Shown piece by piece: positions 1 to 12,440 of a DNA stretch of 64,000 nucleotides. Under the pieces are notes generated by a model. That model was not told the DNA's origin, searched no databases, and saw only the letters and a program-made list of their open reading frames with translations. Every line of letters starts with the position of its first letter. The first letter of the stretch is position 1. The stretch is from Epiperipatus broadwayi (Eukaryota > Onychophora > Udeonychophora > Euonychophora > Peripatidae), in contig JAQFVV010012396.1 of assembly GCA_028023455.1 (NCBI GenBank), positions 5,248,085 through 5,312,084 on the forward strand, written 5' to 3'. The translations under genes and the position numbers were made by a program.

Positions 1-1479
1 TAAATATTATTGATTTAATAAAACAATAACAAATAGTAAAATTAAAATATACAAAATTATGTAATGAGAATGTGAGAGATTACGCTCGCAGGTATCACAT
101 AATGCCACATATTGTCTCATTTTAAGTCTTCAATAAAGTGTAGTGTGTTATTGAAGTTTATGCCTATATTAATATGCCAAATTTCTAGCTCTTGTGTAGT
201 CTGCTATATCATATGGAACTTTATAGACAAAGTTATATAACTAACTTGATAGTGCTCCTACAGCCTCTTTCTATATATCTAGTTAAGTTGAGCATATAAT
301 CAAGCTCAAAGATATGCAGATTAGTGTGTTAACCCAGATTAGGGTATACACTGATGCTAGATGCGCATTTAATATAAAAGAGGAGGTTTACCTATACACT
401 CTATGGCACATATAAAAATATTAATAAAGCTAAAAGGTGCAAATGGGTCATTATTCACGGGCTTCAGCAACAAATGCTCGGTTGCCCTACAACCACTCAA
501 CTTGCTATGAATAGGAACATTAACAGGTCAGGGAGTCAGATAAGCATTAATTATGAATAATCTAGGTCCTTGTGCCCTAGTTCTAAAAGAGAGTGCTTTA
601 CCTGAACTAAGTGGATAAGTGTGACCTCTGCCAGCAATTCATCAAGAATCATGCAGCAAGCAGATAATTGTACATTGCGTACTTAGTAAGAACACATCCA
701 CAACTTATACATATATAATGCAAATATATAAAATTATATTAGCATGCCTTAAAAATAGACAGCATCTACCTGCATATCTATACAACCCAGTTTTCAAATT
801 TAGTATTTCAAATATACTATTTAGGGACTAAATTAATTAGTAACTTAGTTTAATATTATTACCTGCATCTCAACATATATAAATCTAAGGAGGACAAAGC
901 ATATTTGCGGGGTAATTACAAATAAAACATTAAAATATGCTTTGAGAATATCTCTGTGGCTAGTTCCTATGATGTACAAGTTACATATATAAATAGTTAT
1001 AATTTATAACTAGGGTTAAGCACACTACAATTTTAACTAGAGAATGACTGATTATTAGAATATTAATACCCAAAATTAATCAGTAAAAATAATAAAAAGA
1101 TCTTGAAACAGTGAGTGAGAAAGAAAAATAATTCAATTATTTAATATTTATTATAGCAAAGATTTGAAATTATCTTCGCAGATTGATAAGCTAAAATTAT
1201 ACTTATAAAAACTCGCAGTTTCAAGTTATTTGGCATATTAAATACATATAATATCAAAATGATAAAATTATAGAATAAATTGGATAGGTTAGAAATAGGC
1301 ATAAAAGACCGCAGAAAATTACACATTTAGTTTAAAATACATTAGCATTTAACAGTTTTCTTTGCAGATTTTAGGAAAGGTGTTTGGGAAAGGCAGATTT
1401 AATAAATAGCTAGCTTTTAAAAGAAAGAATTGAAAGTCACAGTTTATGAACAGAGCTCTGAGTAAAAATTTATCAATTT
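1..1479. other. AT-rich non-coding stretch
   Basis: I see no open reading frame, RNA gene or named repeat here. Positions about 420-680 are somewhat richer in G+C than the surroundings and may be an old repeat that I cannot identify. The short ORF on the minus strand near 1141-1326 has no recognisable features. Confidence 0.5.
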
Positions 1480-1700
1480 ACCATGCTGTTGTCTTCATTG
1501 CAATTCTAAGCACTTGGGAGGATAATAAGTTGACACTTTTGGTGATGACTTAAAGTTAATGGAGGTTTTTCCATGGGGTGCTTTGCTGGTGTATGGCATT
1601 ATGTTTTATCAGACTAGTTCTTTCCATCGCTGATCAAGAACAGGAGGTGGTGAGTTATTGCTGAACTACCCCACCATTTTGAAGATAAAACGAACATGGG
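1480..1700. other. unassigned G+C-richer island with a hairpin
   Basis: This block stands out from its AT-rich flanks by composition. Positions 1646-1656 (GGTGGTGAGTT) and 1664-1675 (AACTACCCCACC) form an imperfect hairpin around a 7-base loop. A pyrimidine-rich stretch ending in AG lies near 1510 and a GTGAGT lies at about 1649, which resembles splice sites. All forward frames between them contain stops early on, and the minus strand gives only short open pieces. It could be a younger repeat insertion or a non-coding RNA exon. I cannot decide. Confidence 0.3.
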
Positions 1701-3689
1701 TTCTGTTTACAATTCACTTATTATACATATGATCGATCCTTGGCAACAAAACTTTAAGTATTTATATTTTTCTAACTCTGACCACCTGTTTATTTTTACA
1801 AGCTTGTCCGTATTTTTTTATTTTTGAAAAATATATTTAATTGGTGGAACTAGTAGAAAAGCCCATTTATTTATTCTAGAAAAACATTTTTAATTATGAC
1901 AACTAATTTAGATTTTGTTTTTCTGTCTTTTTCCACCTGCAATTTATGGTGACAATGCTATAAAATTCTGCGAATTATTATTAACATTTTATATTTACAA
2001 AATCAAGTTCACACTATTTTAGGACTAGTGCGTGATCTAATTTAAAAGTTGTTTACCAGTAACAACTAAAGGTTGCCCTGATAATTAGTAGAAAAGTAAT
2101 TTTATTACCATATATGCAGAATAACAATGGAAATGGTTTATATACATATGTGATTTCAATAACATAATAAAATTGGCTAAATAATTTAAACTAAAATATT
2201 TCTTAAACTAGAAATATTTATAAAATGAATACATATCTAATCTATACATATACTATTAAATTACAGACTTACCGTTCTCATATATATACATGATTCTGCA
2301 TATATAATAATTTAATGTTATTTAAATGGGTACTATGAGAGGGTTTAAACCTGGCATATAGATAGGTGTGGGAGTAAAATACATGAAACAGACAGGTGGA
2401 TAAAACTGTCTGTTTCAACATATATAAATAATAACATAAGTTAGGGACATTAACTTCCATTACAATAAATGATTTTTAAAATGCTTATTCAACTTTTTGC
2501 TAAGTGATTTGATTGGAAGATAGAGGATTTATCATTGTACTAAAGTATAATTATAATTTCAAAATCATTGTTCCATACCATAATAATTGTCATTAAGAAG
2601 TTATAAAAATAATGGCATTCAAGCAATGCTGATGAAATGTTTATTCTTACTATTTAATAAAAATACTTTCTACAAAAATTCTGAGTCATAAAACCCTGCT
2701 TTCAAGATGATCAGTTAAAATATAAATTCAAATAATTTTAGTAAAACCTCATAAATAAAATAAAGTTATTAAATATACAATGCTAAAGAATGTAAATTTA
2801 TTCACATCTTAACAAAATCCAAATATGTTATTATTGTAATTCATAAATTAGATTTCTAAAACATTATTGTTTTAATAAACTTGCAAATTATAAATATAAC
2901 GTTTAAAAATGTCATCTAATAAATATTTTCAATATGGATTTATGTTTTGAAAAAAGTAATTACATTAAAAATGACACTAAATTATTTAATTCTTAAAAAA
3001 AAAGTAGTATATTAAATAAATAAATAAGTTGACTCATTTGTTTCAGTTTTAAATATTATTTTTTTAACTGATAAATTGATTTTTAAGATTTTTATATGTA
3101 TATAATATATTCAAGTTAAGGCAATTAGATATTATGACAAAGTAAGAACTTTGATTGTCCATAAATGATAAGTTGCCATTCCTTGCTACTTTTTAAATTA
3201 AACTATCCTATCAACTTGATTTTAGAGTTATTTATTAAACTTTAATTAGCTCTTTATAACATTAAAGTTGTAAGATTATTTGTCCCTAACTTATTTTTGG
3301 TGCTACATATTTTAAGGTACAGAAGTTGTTTGACTATTAAAAAAGAGAAAAAACAATATTATTACTAAAATCATAAAAGATGTAATAATGTGTATGAAAG
3401 AATTCTATAAAAAAAAAAACTATAAAATAATAATAATAACAATATGGTAACAAAAGGAGAAGCTCCTTCAGTTATATCATCTTTAAAATTTTAAATATTT
3501 TAAATGAAAAAATAAAACATTACAATTCAATTTATAAAGAGTAAAAAATAATCAAGAAGTAATGTAATTATAAAAGAAATAAGTGAATAAATACTAAAAT
3601 TATTGGCAATATTTCAAATGTCAAAATGATGAAGATATATAAGATGATTGTGAAAAAATGTAATAATGACATTTAATATTACTAAAGAT
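1701..3689. other. AT-rich non-coding stretch
   Basis: Nothing recognisable is present apart from simple AT-rich runs. The 60-codon minus-strand ORF at 2278-2460 looks like chance. Confidence 0.5.
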
Positions 3690-4580
3690 CAACAGTCTCC
3701 TATTTTTTCTAAACAAGTCATTATTAAGATCACTGCAACTCATCAATAGAAAAATTTTGACAAACTGAATTTAAAAGTAGATTTAGCACAAAATCACATG
3801 CTGATATAAAAATAAATTATTAGAAAAATCAATAACTTTGATCATTTTGCATTGGATTTATAGATTATAAAAAAGCAATTAATACTATAAGCAGTCTTAT
3901 AGTGATTTAATGTTTAAACATCAATATATAGATCCAAAATGTTATCACATTCTGAAAAATATATATGGAAAAGCAATTATAGAGAATAGACTGCATGGTG
4001 AGACTAAGAATATTAATGGGAACATATGACAGAGTGATTTTGTTCTTCCAAAATCTGTTATAGTCATTTAATGTGAAATATATTTTTAAGATTAAAATGG
4101 AATATTTAAGAAAATAAAACTAAATGAAGAATACTTAAGATATCTGGACTTTGCATTCATCAATATTTTTAAAAAATAAAAGGTGATAATAATAACTTTG
4201 ATGGTGGAAAAATAGTGCATGAAAAATAATGAATGAAATTAATATTAGAATTAAATTAAACTTTGATGGATGCTTTGGGTAGAAGTGATTTAATATTAAG
4301 GAACATCTATGCTTACAGACTTTGGATTTGGACATTTAATAGAAAAGCAATGCAGAAATTGTAGATCATATAGCAAAATATGAAGAGATATACATTCAGA
4401 TTAATGAAATACATAAATGAAAATAAAAATAAGAATAACTGTTATCTTTGTAAAAATTAAGAGGTTGAAAAAATAGTTGTACTGGGATGTTAGATTACAA
4501 AAGATTATTTTTGTAGGGCCAAAAATAAAAGATGATGTAACATGAATAGATGAAACAAGAAAGATTTCTGGAGTGGTGTG
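3690..4580 (+). pseudogene. decayed RTE-like LINE reverse transcriptase
   Basis: Scattered conceptual fragments appear in the right order for an RTE-type (or related) reverse transcriptase. Near 3848 the DNA reads CIGFIDYKKAINTI, which matches the F.DY.KAFD motif carrying the first catalytic aspartate. At about 3961-4060 follows a piece beginning IYGKAI and ending in a degraded RQGD-like segment. Near 4127 the DNA reads EEYLRYLDFA, corresponding to the segment before the FADD box, with the DD lost. Near 4463 VEKIVVLG resembles the YLG motif downstream of RT. Stops and frame changes separate the pieces, so this is an old dead copy. Clade assignment is inference from motif wording. Confidence 0.5.
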
Positions 4581-6010
4581 AAGAAAAAAAATTATGGATC
4601 ACACAAAACTGTATTAAGTCAGATATTTTTATACTGCAATGGATTGCTAATAATAAAACAAATATATAAATATATATTATTCCTTTTTTATTTAAAAAAT
4701 TATTAACAAATAATAACATATTTTAATTGTTTTTCATTTTATAATGTTTAATATATATATATATATGACTATAAATTAGTTGTAAGCAGTCACAAAGCAG
4801 TTTGAATAATAGTGAAATGTATTAATTGGATCTTTGCATCTTATTGTATATACTTTCTTATATCTCCTTTTAGATAGTATGTGCAACATACAACAATAAT
4901 TTGTAATGTTAAAACTAAAAAAGACTAAATTTTTACAGATGTGTGTAACTGTGATCAAGTTAAAAATGCAAAAAAAGAATATATTAATCCTTGTTTTACT
5001 AACTCCAGAAAAAAAAAATTACATTTGATACTTTGTAAGTGCAGATACTCTAAAGAAGATTTAAAAATATATTTTCCATCCATCCGTCAAATAATCTCAT
5101 TTTACAATTCATTTTTCATTTGATCTTTTATTCTTTATGGATGAAGTTGATTTAAGATCTCTTTTTAACCATGTTTATAAAAGATCTTCTGAAGATCTCA
5201 AAAATGATAAATAAGATCAGTAAATATGTGTGTTAATTTGATACTAATATAATCTTTAAATGCATTCTATTTGTGCTTACTCTATTATAATGCCAAGTAT
5301 TGGTCATTATGTCAGTCCTATAATAGCAGTATTCTTTGGCATTTATTAGCCTGAGTTTTCATGATTATTTTAACAAAACAATTTCAACATAATTATTACA
5401 AAACTTTTTTCTTTAATTCAGTAATTGTAATCGGAAAGTTTTAAAAGACTAGCAGATAAAATGAACCACTGAGTTTATTACAATTTCTTTTCATATTCAA
5501 TAGTTTTAAAAGAACTTTTACTGGGCTTCTTTATTTTAGCATAAAAATGCACTATTGAACACAAACCTGCCTTAAAGCTTCATCATACAGAAGTGTATCA
5601 ACAATGCATTTTAGCTCAGGTGCTGCTTAAATTTAATTTTTATTTAAAAATATAATTATTTCTAGCTGTTAAAAAAAATTCTCCAATTATTACATATTAA
5701 GATCGTATATCTATATCATTTGGTTTTAAGCCTCTTTCCTCTTTATAGATACCCAAATTTCATGAATAATACTGGATTCTATAGAATAATATATAACTTT
5801 AAACACACATACCCTCATATAATATATTTAAAAATATGCAAAATGAAATATTATAGATTTGTGACAATAAGATTTTTAAGTCTGCAAAAAATCTTGCAGA
5901 AACTCGTTTCTAATTGTAAATTAAATAAAATGAATCCTACTTTGCTTCGTGTTCCAGGATCTTATATGGGAAACATAAAATTTATTTTTAAAAAAATTAG
6001 TTTTTTTTTA

Positions 6011-6041
<31 letters not shown>

Positions 6042-6637
6042 AACCAATCAATAACCAAATCAGTGATTTTTAATTAAAACAGTAGCTACTGGATTCTATT
6101 ATGTTTTAAAAAATACTGACAAAGTGTTTCAATAATAGAATGAATTTGCATGCTTAAATTCATAAAACATTGTTATAAAACTAATGTAATGTTAAATTTT
6201 TTGGTTATAAAAAATGATTACTTTTATCTGTAAAATGTGGCTTCAACAATGACTAATCATTATTATTAATGATCGAGTGTTTTAATTTATTTCTTGAGTC
6301 ATATTGCCTATCTATCTATTTAGATCTATTTTCAGACTATTAAAATTATGGCATATTTGTAAACTAGTAGCTTTTTTAAAAGGGGGGACGGACTTAAAGT
6401 TAATTAATTCTGATTAAAAGTGAAAAGTTAGTGAAAAATAAATGTTTAGTTTTTATAAAATTATTTTTTATTATTCCATTTGCTTATTATGTTAAATATA
6501 GGTCAGTATTTTTGATATCCAGCCTGCAAGATCATTGGTTTAAAAAATAAGACAAATCCTATATTGCATTAATAATTTTTATTAGTCATTCATTAGACTA
6601 GAAATTATCCACTTAATGAATAATATTTCTGTACTTG
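4581..6637. other. AT-rich non-coding stretch with a T-run
   Basis: No gene is visible. A run of about 25 T residues lies at 6017-6041. Several small ORFs (for example 5720-6043) encode low-complexity AT-driven peptides and end in the T-run; I do not regard them as genes. Confidence 0.5.
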
Positions 6638-6846
6638 AAATTTTCACTACATCTCACACAAGGTAGGTGCTGGTTTTTATCCACTTTTGATATCTTGTGG
6701 AGGGGTATAATCATAAACATAGACCAAAGACATATATCCTTTTCACATGTCTTTGGTCATGTGTTTATGATTATACTCCTCCACAAGATGCTAAAAATGG
6801 ATATAAATCACTCACTACCATGTGTGACAGTGGTGTAGTGAAAATT
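6638..6846. mobile_element. MITE-like foldback hairpin
   Basis: The element is one long imperfect palindrome. The inner arms 6692-6733 and 6746-6789 are almost perfectly complementary around a loop of about 12 bases. The outer arms (about 6641-6691 and 6790-6843) remain complementary with more mismatches. The ends read TTTTCACTACA and, inverted, TGTAGTGAAAA. I do not see a convincing target-site duplication, so the superfamily is unassigned. A non-autonomous DNA transposon is the simplest explanation. Confidence 0.65.
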
Positions 6847-6859
6847 ACACTACAAAAAT

Positions 6860-7240
6860 ATTATTCCAATAAACATCACATGATCCCCATTTCTTATACT
6901 TTCTTATAACTGTTATTAATACAGACAAAACTCCATATAGCATTGCCACTCAGTGCAATCCAGAGTAATCCAATGGATGCCAAAAGGCTTGTGCATAAAA
7001 TCCCCATCTAGTGCCTATTTTTCCAATATCCCCAGATTAGTTTCTGGCTTGTGGCCTTCATCAGTGAGAAGCCTTGGATCTGAAAGCACTGCACCTAGAT
7101 CTTAGAATCTAATGCAACTCTTCAGCCACCCTTTACTTCTATTTAACTACAAAACTATGAGAATAATTTTTTTACATAGTTTGATCTTTTTTAGGTTTCA
7201 ATTTTGGGTGATCCAACTTATTGAGGCTGTGATGATGTAG
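6860..7240 (-). mobile_element. repeat B copy (hammerhead-bearing family)
   Basis: On the minus strand this segment contains the hallmark order of repeat B: the ribozyme-like block, then a segment ending near TGGCAATGC, then a sequence resembling GGGGATCATGTGATG. It is a single, moderately diverged copy. Members at 20.7-22.1 kb and 26.4 kb share the same blocks. The 5' limit on the minus strand (about 7140-7240) is uncertain. Confidence 0.65.
7022..7080 (-). ncRNA. hammerhead ribozyme motif, repeat B, slightly decayed
   Basis: Read on the minus strand, the order is CTGATGA, a stem II of GGC/GCC closing the loop CACAA, then GAAA, then CTAATC. Stem III has changed from the palindrome ACTAGT seen in younger copies to ACTAAT. 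Flanking bases still pair as stem I. The catalytic core residues are intact but stem III is weakened, so activity is doubtful. Confidence 0.5.
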
Positions 7241-7281
7241 TGTTTCAATATATAAATGTGTGTAATATTTTTTACTTATTA

Positions 7282-7760
7282 CAGTATACTGTATTGTCTA
7301 TATTGAAATTAATGTTATTTAGAAGGTATTTAAACTCAGACTTTCTAGCTCTCTGCAGCTATTCACTCCATCTTATACTAATCAACAAAAATTAACTCAT
7401 GAAAAAAATAAATTATCTCCAATATATGTTGAACTTAATGCAAACTAGAACTCATCAGTTGGTCCAGATTATTATCTCTCACACATTATATATAATTGGT
7501 GCTCGGTTTATATTAAGATAGCAAATCTTCATACTTTAATGGACAGACTTCAATCTTCTTCACCCTCCAAACTCTTCAATCATCTAAATCATTGAAAATC
7601 TGATGGTGGAGCATGCTTGAAGCCCTTGATGATGCCAATATTGTCATCATACCCACATTGACTGTCACTTTGATCTCTCATGTATAAGATTTTAAAATGT
7701 ACATTTAAATACATAGAGGAGGATGTGCAGAATACAGGTTGAATATGTAATATTTAAGTA
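7282..7760 (-). mobile_element. repeat A unit 1 of the 7.3-9.1 kb array
   Basis: In sense (minus) orientation the unit carries a decayed hammerhead-like segment (about 7420-7480), the block ending near AGTGCTGG-type sequence, and a tRNA-like stretch at about 7320-7375. The ribozyme core has lost GAAA and stem II. It is arranged head-to-tail with unit 2. Confidence 0.65.
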
Positions 7761-8168
7761 CATTTATACTGTATTGCTTACACTAAAACTAATGTAATTT
7801 AGAAAGAGATTTGAAATCAGATTTCCATCTCCTTACATCTATGCAACCAACACACATGTCCACACATGTGAAAAGGGTAAATGATATATATTTTGTGCTG
7901 AATCAGCACTCATCAATTGGTCCAGATTATCATCTCCCACACATAAATAATCAGTGCTCAGTTTATATTAAAATAGAAAATCTTCATACTTTAATGTACA
8001 GGCTTCAATCTTCTTTATTCTCCAACTCTTTAATCATTCATATCACTGAAAATCTGATGATGGAATGCTCAAAGCCCTTATTGATGCTAATATTGTCATC
8101 ATACCCATGTTGGCTTTAGGTCATTCTGACTCCTTAAATATAGGACTAAGATGTCCATTTAAATACAA
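7761..8168 (-). mobile_element. repeat A unit 2 of the array
   Basis: This is a second minus-sense unit. The ribozyme region at 7893-7948 keeps stem II (GTGCT/AGCAC), but the expected CGAAA reads CAAAA. That change is what CpG decay would produce. A tRNA-like A/B-box region lies at about 7805-7860 on the same strand, less well kept than in units 3-4. Several ORFs crossing the unit (7811-8119, 8065-8295) are repeat sequence and not genes. Confidence 0.7.
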
Positions 8169-8640
8169 TACAGTATACTTGTATTTAAATACATATAGTC
8201 TGTATTCTGCACATCTCTCTTCTGTGCATTTAAAAGGACATATTAAGGTACTATACATGAGAAGTCAGAGTGACTTAAAGTCAATATGGGTATAATGATA
8301 ATATTGACATCAACAAGAGTTTTGAGCATTCCATCATCAGATTTTCAATGACATGGATGGATGAAAGATTGGAGGTGAAGAGGATTAAAGCCAGGCCATT
8401 AAAATATGAAGATTTGCTATCTTAATATAAACTGAGAAATGATTTATATATGAGTAAAAAATGATGATTTGGACCAAATAATGAGTGCTGGTTCAGCATA
8501 AAATTGTATATTGGTGATCATTTGTTTTTTTCACGTGTATGTGATCATGTGTGTTGGTTGTATAGGATGGAATGGATAGCTGTATGGAGGTTGAAAGTCT
8601 GAGATCAAATCTCTTCTTAATTACATTAATTTCAGTATAA
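8169..8640 (+). mobile_element. repeat A unit 3, inverted relative to units 1-2
   Basis: This plus-sense unit begins with a segment that is complementary to the end of unit 2, so the centre of the array (about 8168) is a palindrome axis. The ribozyme remnant is at 8465-8520 (stem II GTGCT/AGCAT). A tRNA-like stretch at about 8560-8625 has a B-box-like GAGATCAAATCTC. Confidence 0.7.
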
Positions 8641-9075
8641 ACAATATAGTGTACTTGTATTTAAATATTACATATTTAGCTTGTATTCTACCCATCCCTC
8701 TTCTGCATATTTAAATGGAAATATTAAGGTCCCATACATGAGGGGTCAAAGTGATTTAAAGTCAACATGAGTATGACAACAATATATGGCTTCAACAAGG
8801 GCTATGAACCTTCCATCATCAGATTTTCATTGATATGAATGACTGAAGAGTTGGAGAGTGATGAAGATTGAAGTCTGTCCATTAAAGTATGAAGTTTTAT
8901 TTTATCTTAATACAAACTAAACAGTAATTACATATATGAGTTGGAGATGATAATCTGGGCCAACTGATGAGGACTGGTTGTGGCCCATGTGTTTGAGTTG
9001 TATAGGATGGAGTGGATAGCTGTAGGAAGCTTAAAAGTCTGAGTTCAAATCCCTTCAAAATTATTTGTTATTATT
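8641..9075 (+). mobile_element. repeat A unit 4 of the array
   Basis: This plus-sense unit is in tandem with unit 3. The tRNA-like part near 9005-9055 is the clearest in the array: an A-box-like GGATAGCTGTAGG is followed about 20 bases later by the B-box-like GAGTTCAAATCCC. Its ribozyme region (about 8950-8990) has decayed after CTGATGA. Confidence 0.7.
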
Positions 9076-9861
9076 AAATACCATTTCTCTAATAGTTAAT
9101 ACTATTACATATAAAAATAAAACACCCACACATGAGATGTAAATAAAAACAATTATTAAAGATTACAGATAAAACCCAATTTAAAGTTTATTTAATGAAG
9201 TGCTGTGTATATGAAATATACTTTAGTAATTAGTGTAAAGAAGAAAAATAGTTGAAAATAAAGTTAATTTTTTCTCCTTTTTTTAAAAAAAAAAAGATAC
9301 ACTAAATAGTGTTTTTTTTTTTAAAAAAAAAAAAAGATAAATAGGGTATTTCTCAATCAGAAAATAAAAATATTATTACTTTGTTTTATATAAAATAATA
9401 AAAAGATTCTTTCAAATTAATAAAAAAAACTATCTAAGTAAAAAAGTATTGTATTGGTTTCTAAATCATATATAAGAAAAAAATGACAATTTCAAAAATA
9501 ATGGATATATCATATATAAAATAACACATAATTTTGTGGTGCTGACTATGGGCCTAAAGGAATCTGATGAAGAATATAGAAAACAATACATGCTTATACA
9601 ATGGATCAAAAAATACATAAATAGAAACTAATGTATACTGTGTTAAAAAGCAATCTTGCTTTGTCTTTATAGCAAAAATCAAACAAAAAAAGTGTTTAAT
9701 TAAACAAAGACTAAATTAACTAGTTATACCAAAAATCACTAGAGTAATAATATGAAATGTTGAATATTAAATAAAGTATATTTAGTATTCATGAAATTCA
9801 CAGATATATATTTGTAAAATGATATTTTTTTAATCTTGATTAATTCTGCCAATTAATAGAA
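9076..9861. other. AT-rich non-coding stretch
   Basis: Nothing recognisable is present. Two A/T homopolymer patches lie at 9276-9335. Confidence 0.5.
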
Positions 9862-10150
9862 ATAGTGAAGCTTGTCCATTAAAGTTTGAAGATTTGCTAT
9901 CTTAATATAAGCTGAGCACTGATTGTACATATGTGTGGAAGATGGTGATCTGGACCAAGTGATGAGTGCTGGTTTAATACAGATATTGGAGATTATTTAT
10001 CTTTATCACATATATGTGGTCATGTGTATTAATTTTATAAGATAGAGTGGATAGTTGTAGGGAGCTTAAAAATCTGAATTCAAGTCCCTTCTAATTACAT
10101 TAAGTTTAGTATAGATAACATACAATATTTAAATATTATATATATAAATA
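9862..10150 (+). mobile_element. solo partial repeat A
   Basis: A 5'-truncated plus-sense copy that starts near GTCCATTAAAG. It contains a decayed ribozyme (CCAA then GTGATGA, stem II partly lost, at about 9945-9995) and the tRNA-like tail with GAATTCAAGTCCC near 10075. It is separate from the array at 7.3-9.1 kb and supports the tRNA-like part being an integral end of the unit. Confidence 0.65.
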
Positions 10151-12279
10151 AATTATAATATGTGTTGTACCCTGCCAATAGGACAATTACTCCTAGAAAC
10201 CATAATAAGTCCTTAAATTGGATATATTGTTATTTTATCAAGGTACGATTTGATAATCTTATCTATTTAATAAATTAGGTTTAATTAGTATAAGCCATTA
10301 TGAAACCCACTTATCCTATTAATAAAATTTCATATCCTTTAACATTAAACAAACACTGAAGTATCTGTCCAATGGCATAAGAATACTAAGACATTCCTCT
10401 TTATTAAGTATCTAAATATTCCCATGACTAACAATAATACTTAAATAAATATAATACAACATCTATAATTATCAAATTTAAGTTAATCTAATTAACAAGT
10501 TATATTATCAATTTATGATATAATGATCTTTTATTATTATTATTTTTATAAGATAATAATTAAAAATATAAAAAAAATTATAATTAAGAATAACCATAAT
10601 AATAATATTATATTAAAAAGATCTCAGGATTATCATTGATTTTTAGTGAGCATTTATTCCATCTATAAGATATCAAGAGGGATTTTACTTAACTCTATAG
10701 ATCGTGTATCAATTAGAAAAATACTTATAACCTTAATCTATAATTAAAATTATACTACTATTTTATATTGATGTTTCTGCTATTTAATAATAAGTAACTA
10801 TTGTTATCTAAATTGTAGTCATAATTTATAACATTAAATAAAAACTAATTCATAATTTGATTTCCTATAAATAAACATACTTTAATAAATTTGCAATATA
10901 TTTTAACAATGACTAATGTGATCAAGGTGGTTTGCAATAATTTAAGATCCCATTTAAGAAATTAGATAATTGTTATACAATATCTTGTACTGAATTCATT
11001 TCTCCTCTAAATCTCAAATCATATGTTGTGGGTTATTATGTACATTACAATTTATATTCTCTGATGATGGTGTAGTGATGATGATCCCAACAAAAGAAAT
11101 GCAACTCTAGATACTTAGTTTAACTTTTAAAACATTAATTTTAATAACATCTTATTTACAAGTTTTCAATAATCAATTTTAACTAATAAATGAATTAACA
11201 TAAAACAATATAAAAAATTATATAACAATATAATGCAATAATATATGTAAACATTTAAACATTTATATTCCCCCAAATTACAATCACAGGTATTTAAAAT
11301 TAATTACTCTCTTCTCATAAGATATGATATTATTGTCATATTAAAATTGATTTCTTACACAACAAAACCATGTGCATTTGTTAAATAATCAATCCTTTTT
11401 AATGGATTTTATTTATACTTATTACCTCCTATGTTTTACTTCAAAATTATAACAATGATTTAAAATATGGATTATTGTTTTATTTCTCAACTAATATAAT
11501 TTCATTATAATATTATGAAATATTTCATATTTATCTGTGGTTTATATTTTATGATATTCACCATTTGATATTTCTCTTTACTTTGCACTAGAAGATAATA
11601 TTAATACAATAATTATGACATCATTAATTTGTTTTATAATCTAACACTCAATTTTCCTGTGGTCTTATGATCAAACCCTATAATAAGATACAACAAATGA
11701 AACTTTTATCCTGTATACTATCAAAGATGATAACTCATCTTTTCCTGGATTAATTTTCATTTACAATTTACGATATTAAGCTAAATGTTGATAGGCCACT
11801 CTTTGGTGAATCCTAAAATAAAATCCTTATCTTCCTTTTATCTAATAACTCGGGTATGAACCTCCTATTTGCAGGTTGCACCTATTTCATACATGTCTTA
11901 TAAATGATAACCTATAAAGAATTATAAACTAGAATTAGTTATGACTCTATTACAATTATATTAAATTATTAATAGTTAAACAAAAGATCAAATTCAAATA
12001 TCACCATTTATCCCTTTTCAATATTATATTTGAACACAGACCTATCCCCTCATATAATACATATATGTAGCTACTTTTATAGATATATTTCACTGCTCAT
12101 TGTTCATATAGATTTATTTTAATTATCTAACAATATTTTATAAAATAAAACTTTAAAAATTAATTGCATAGATAAACAAATCAAATTAATTATTAATTTC
12201 ATTATGTATTTAACTATATACAAACATTATGTTACAAGTTTCTTAAAAAAAAATACAAGTTTATCATTAGAAAAAATTA
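10151..12279. other. AT-rich non-coding stretch
   Basis: No gene or named repeat is supported. A segment at 11062-11110 reads CTGATGATGG and later GAAATG, which superficially resembles a ribozyme core, but no stem II can be drawn. Confidence 0.4.
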
Positions 12280-12440
12280 TTTTAATGGTATTCCATTCGT
12301 TTCCAAATGCTTCAAACTCATTATGCATCCACATTTCTCTCAATTTTGTTCTTTTTGTCAAAAGAAGAAAATTATAAACTTATCGAATTCCAATGTAAAC
12401 AGATTATTAACAATTCCTCTGGGGAGGGGGGTTGTGACAA
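12280..12440 (-). pseudogene. possible LINE reverse-transcriptase fossil
   Basis: On the minus strand the conceptual peptide includes REMWMHNEFEAFGNEW at about 12290-12345, which is similar in spacing to the F.DFE.AFDSV motif of LINE reverse transcriptases. The evidence is one short match in decayed sequence, so this is tentative. Confidence 0.25.

Noticed and set aside
1510-1650. Coding exon between an AG and a GTGAGT signal
   Set aside because: All forward frames have stops early in the interval, and the minus frames give no recognised motif.
7811-8295. Overlapping 102- and 76-codon ORFs
   Set aside because: They lie wholly inside repeat A units and other copies of the repeat do not keep the frames.
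7282-9075. CRISPR array
   Set aside because: The repeats are 425-470 bases long and inverted, with no short direct repeats and spacers; the sequence is eukaryotic.
9562-9590. CTGATGAAGAATATAGAAAAC as a hammerhead
   Set aside because: The bases between CTGATGA and GAAA do not pair, so stem II is missing.
11062-11110. Possible third hammerhead (CTGATGATGG ... GAAATG)
   Set aside because: No stem II or stem I pairing can be drawn between the blocks.
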